Assembly: GCA_016271365.2 (NCBI GenBank) | Contig: CM028131.1 | Coordinates: forward strand, 174,658,501-174,722,500 | Reading direction: 5' to 3' | DNA: 64,000 nt | Source: Neoceratodus forsteri | Taxonomy: Eukaryota; Chordata; Ceratodontiformes; Ceratodontidae | Shown here: positions 63,315 through 64,000 of the stretch, in pieces | Layout: every line of letters starts with the position of its first letter | How positions within the stretch are numbered: position 1 is the stretch's first letter | The notes under the pieces: model-generated | Told to the model about the DNA's origin: nothing | Databases searched by the model: none | Seen by the model: only the letters and a program-made list of their open reading frames with translations | Position numbers and translations under genes: made by a program

Positions 63315-63912
63315 TGTAATCTATTTTTCCGCCTCGTGCTCACTGGTTCTCCACTCCTTCAGGCTCTACCAAGTTCTCCCAGCCTCTACTAGCCTTACCC
63401 AGCCCTCCTCTGATCCTCATATGGCAGCTGACCCCCGGGATATCCCGGCATATCCCTTCGCTGGGCGGGTCCCCCTCCTCCGAAGGGGAAGGCACTGGGG
63501 GAGAGGCATGACCCCAGCACATACTCCTAGTGCCTGGGGATGCTGCTGAGGAACAGGAGGCCCTGGAAAGGTTCTGGAGGCCCTCAGGGAACAGAGAGCC
63601 ATCATCCAGAGGCCAGTGAGTGCTTTTCCCTAGTTTTTTTCTTGAAGTGCGTGATGTCTGGACATCAAGGCAAGAGCCGATGTCTGTCATGCATCACCCA
63701 GCAATGACCCCGATGTGTTGCTCTACCCCTGGCCTCCACCAGTGGTCACTTCAACACTGGGTTGCAGCCCTTCCTTCCCTGAAGACAGTGAGCAGTCGTG
63801 GGATGCTCAAGCTGCCTCCCCCCAGCCGGCCCTCTAATGACCCAAGCTCACTCCCTAACCCGGGTCACTAGTGTCGCAAGTGGAAATCCAACCGCTGTGC
63901 CAACCGGCCAGC
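63315..63912 (-). mobile_element. tRNA-like SINE, copy 2 (12-bp target duplication)
   Basis: This 598-bp insert is flanked by ATAAATGTTTTA at 63303-63314 and 63913-63924. The right end on the minus strand reads GGCCGGTTGGCACAGCGGTT, a good A box, followed by GGATTTCCACTTGCGACACT as in copy 1 (9040-9575). The left end is T-rich. The GC-rich body carries stretches comparable with copy 1 near TTAGCTGGGGATTTTTTCTG / TTCCCTAGTTTTTTTCTTGA. Two copies with clean duplications in one window mark this as a real family. Confidence 0.8.
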
Positions 63913-64000
63913 ATAAATGTTTTAAATATTTTTTCTCAAGAAAAAAGATGGCTGCCACTTTTTTCTTAGAAATACTATTGAAGGCATGGTAAGGGTTATG

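Overview
The window reads as vertebrate intergenic DNA made almost entirely of interspersed repeats. I found no host gene, exon chain, rRNA, CRISPR array or bacterial gene arrangement. Every long open reading frame I can interpret belongs to a transposable element, and nearly all are broken by stops or frameshifts. The element mix is CR1, L2-type, L1 and Tx1-like LINEs, Penelope-like elements (PLEs) with GIY-YIG remnants, a ZBED-type hAT transposon, a V-SINE, a MIR/CORE-SINE relative and many foldback MITEs. PLEs and V-SINEs together argue against a mammal or bird. A repeat-rich amphibian (a caecilian is my guess) or another non-amniote tetrapod is most plausible, but this is inference; the sequence alone does not name a species.

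Layout. 1-222 is a foldback cut by the window edge. 355-5664 is a minus-strand PLE split by a 2,989-bp TG...CA element at 1433-4421 with a TATG duplication. 5665-7436 holds a hAT-like MITE and a CR1 3' part. 7672-9900 is an L1 that contains an L2, which itself contains a tRNA-like SINE with a 15-bp duplication. 10150-15540 is a decayed hAT transposon with a ~300-bp subterminal repeat array. 16206-16675 is a 68-bp minisatellite. 17787-22341 holds two giant hairpin elements, the second inserted in the arm of another foldback. 22537-28910 is MITEs, a degenerate minus-strand reading frame and PLE fragments. 29470-36191 is two head-to-tail CR1s, the second carrying an L2/Kiri-type LINE and a MITE. 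36215-40719 holds a MIR-like SINE, a direct-repeat pair and the most complete CR1. 40980-43420 is an internally deleted relative of the hAT element with a V-SINE in it. 43680-51395 is Tx1-like LINEs, MITEs and CR1 ORF1. 52375-54808 is simple repeats, an unknown repeat, a hexamer satellite with a 289-bp higher order, and a MITE. 54809-57400 is a CR1 followed by a cluster of hairpins. 57640-62720 is an L1 holding the third giant hairpin element and an L2/Kiri-type LINE. 63315-63912 is a second copy of the tRNA-like SINE.

How the pieces relate. Many insertions can be ordered because the host repeat resumes on the far side: SINE into L2 into L1 (7.7-9.9 kb); an LTR-like element into a PLE (1.4-4.4 kb); an L2/Kiri LINE and a MITE into a CR1 (30.8-36.2 kb); a giant foldback into another foldback (20.2-22.3 kb); a giant foldback and a LINE into an L1 (57.6-62.7 kb).

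The most unusual content is (i) a family of 1.6-1.9-kb elements that are single huge hairpins with internal inverted minisatellite arrays and CCTGG/CTGG duplications, and (ii) a family of shorter hairpins sharing one loop motif while each copy has its own self-complementary arms. Repeat-library comparison and alignment would be decisive for both; I could not run either.
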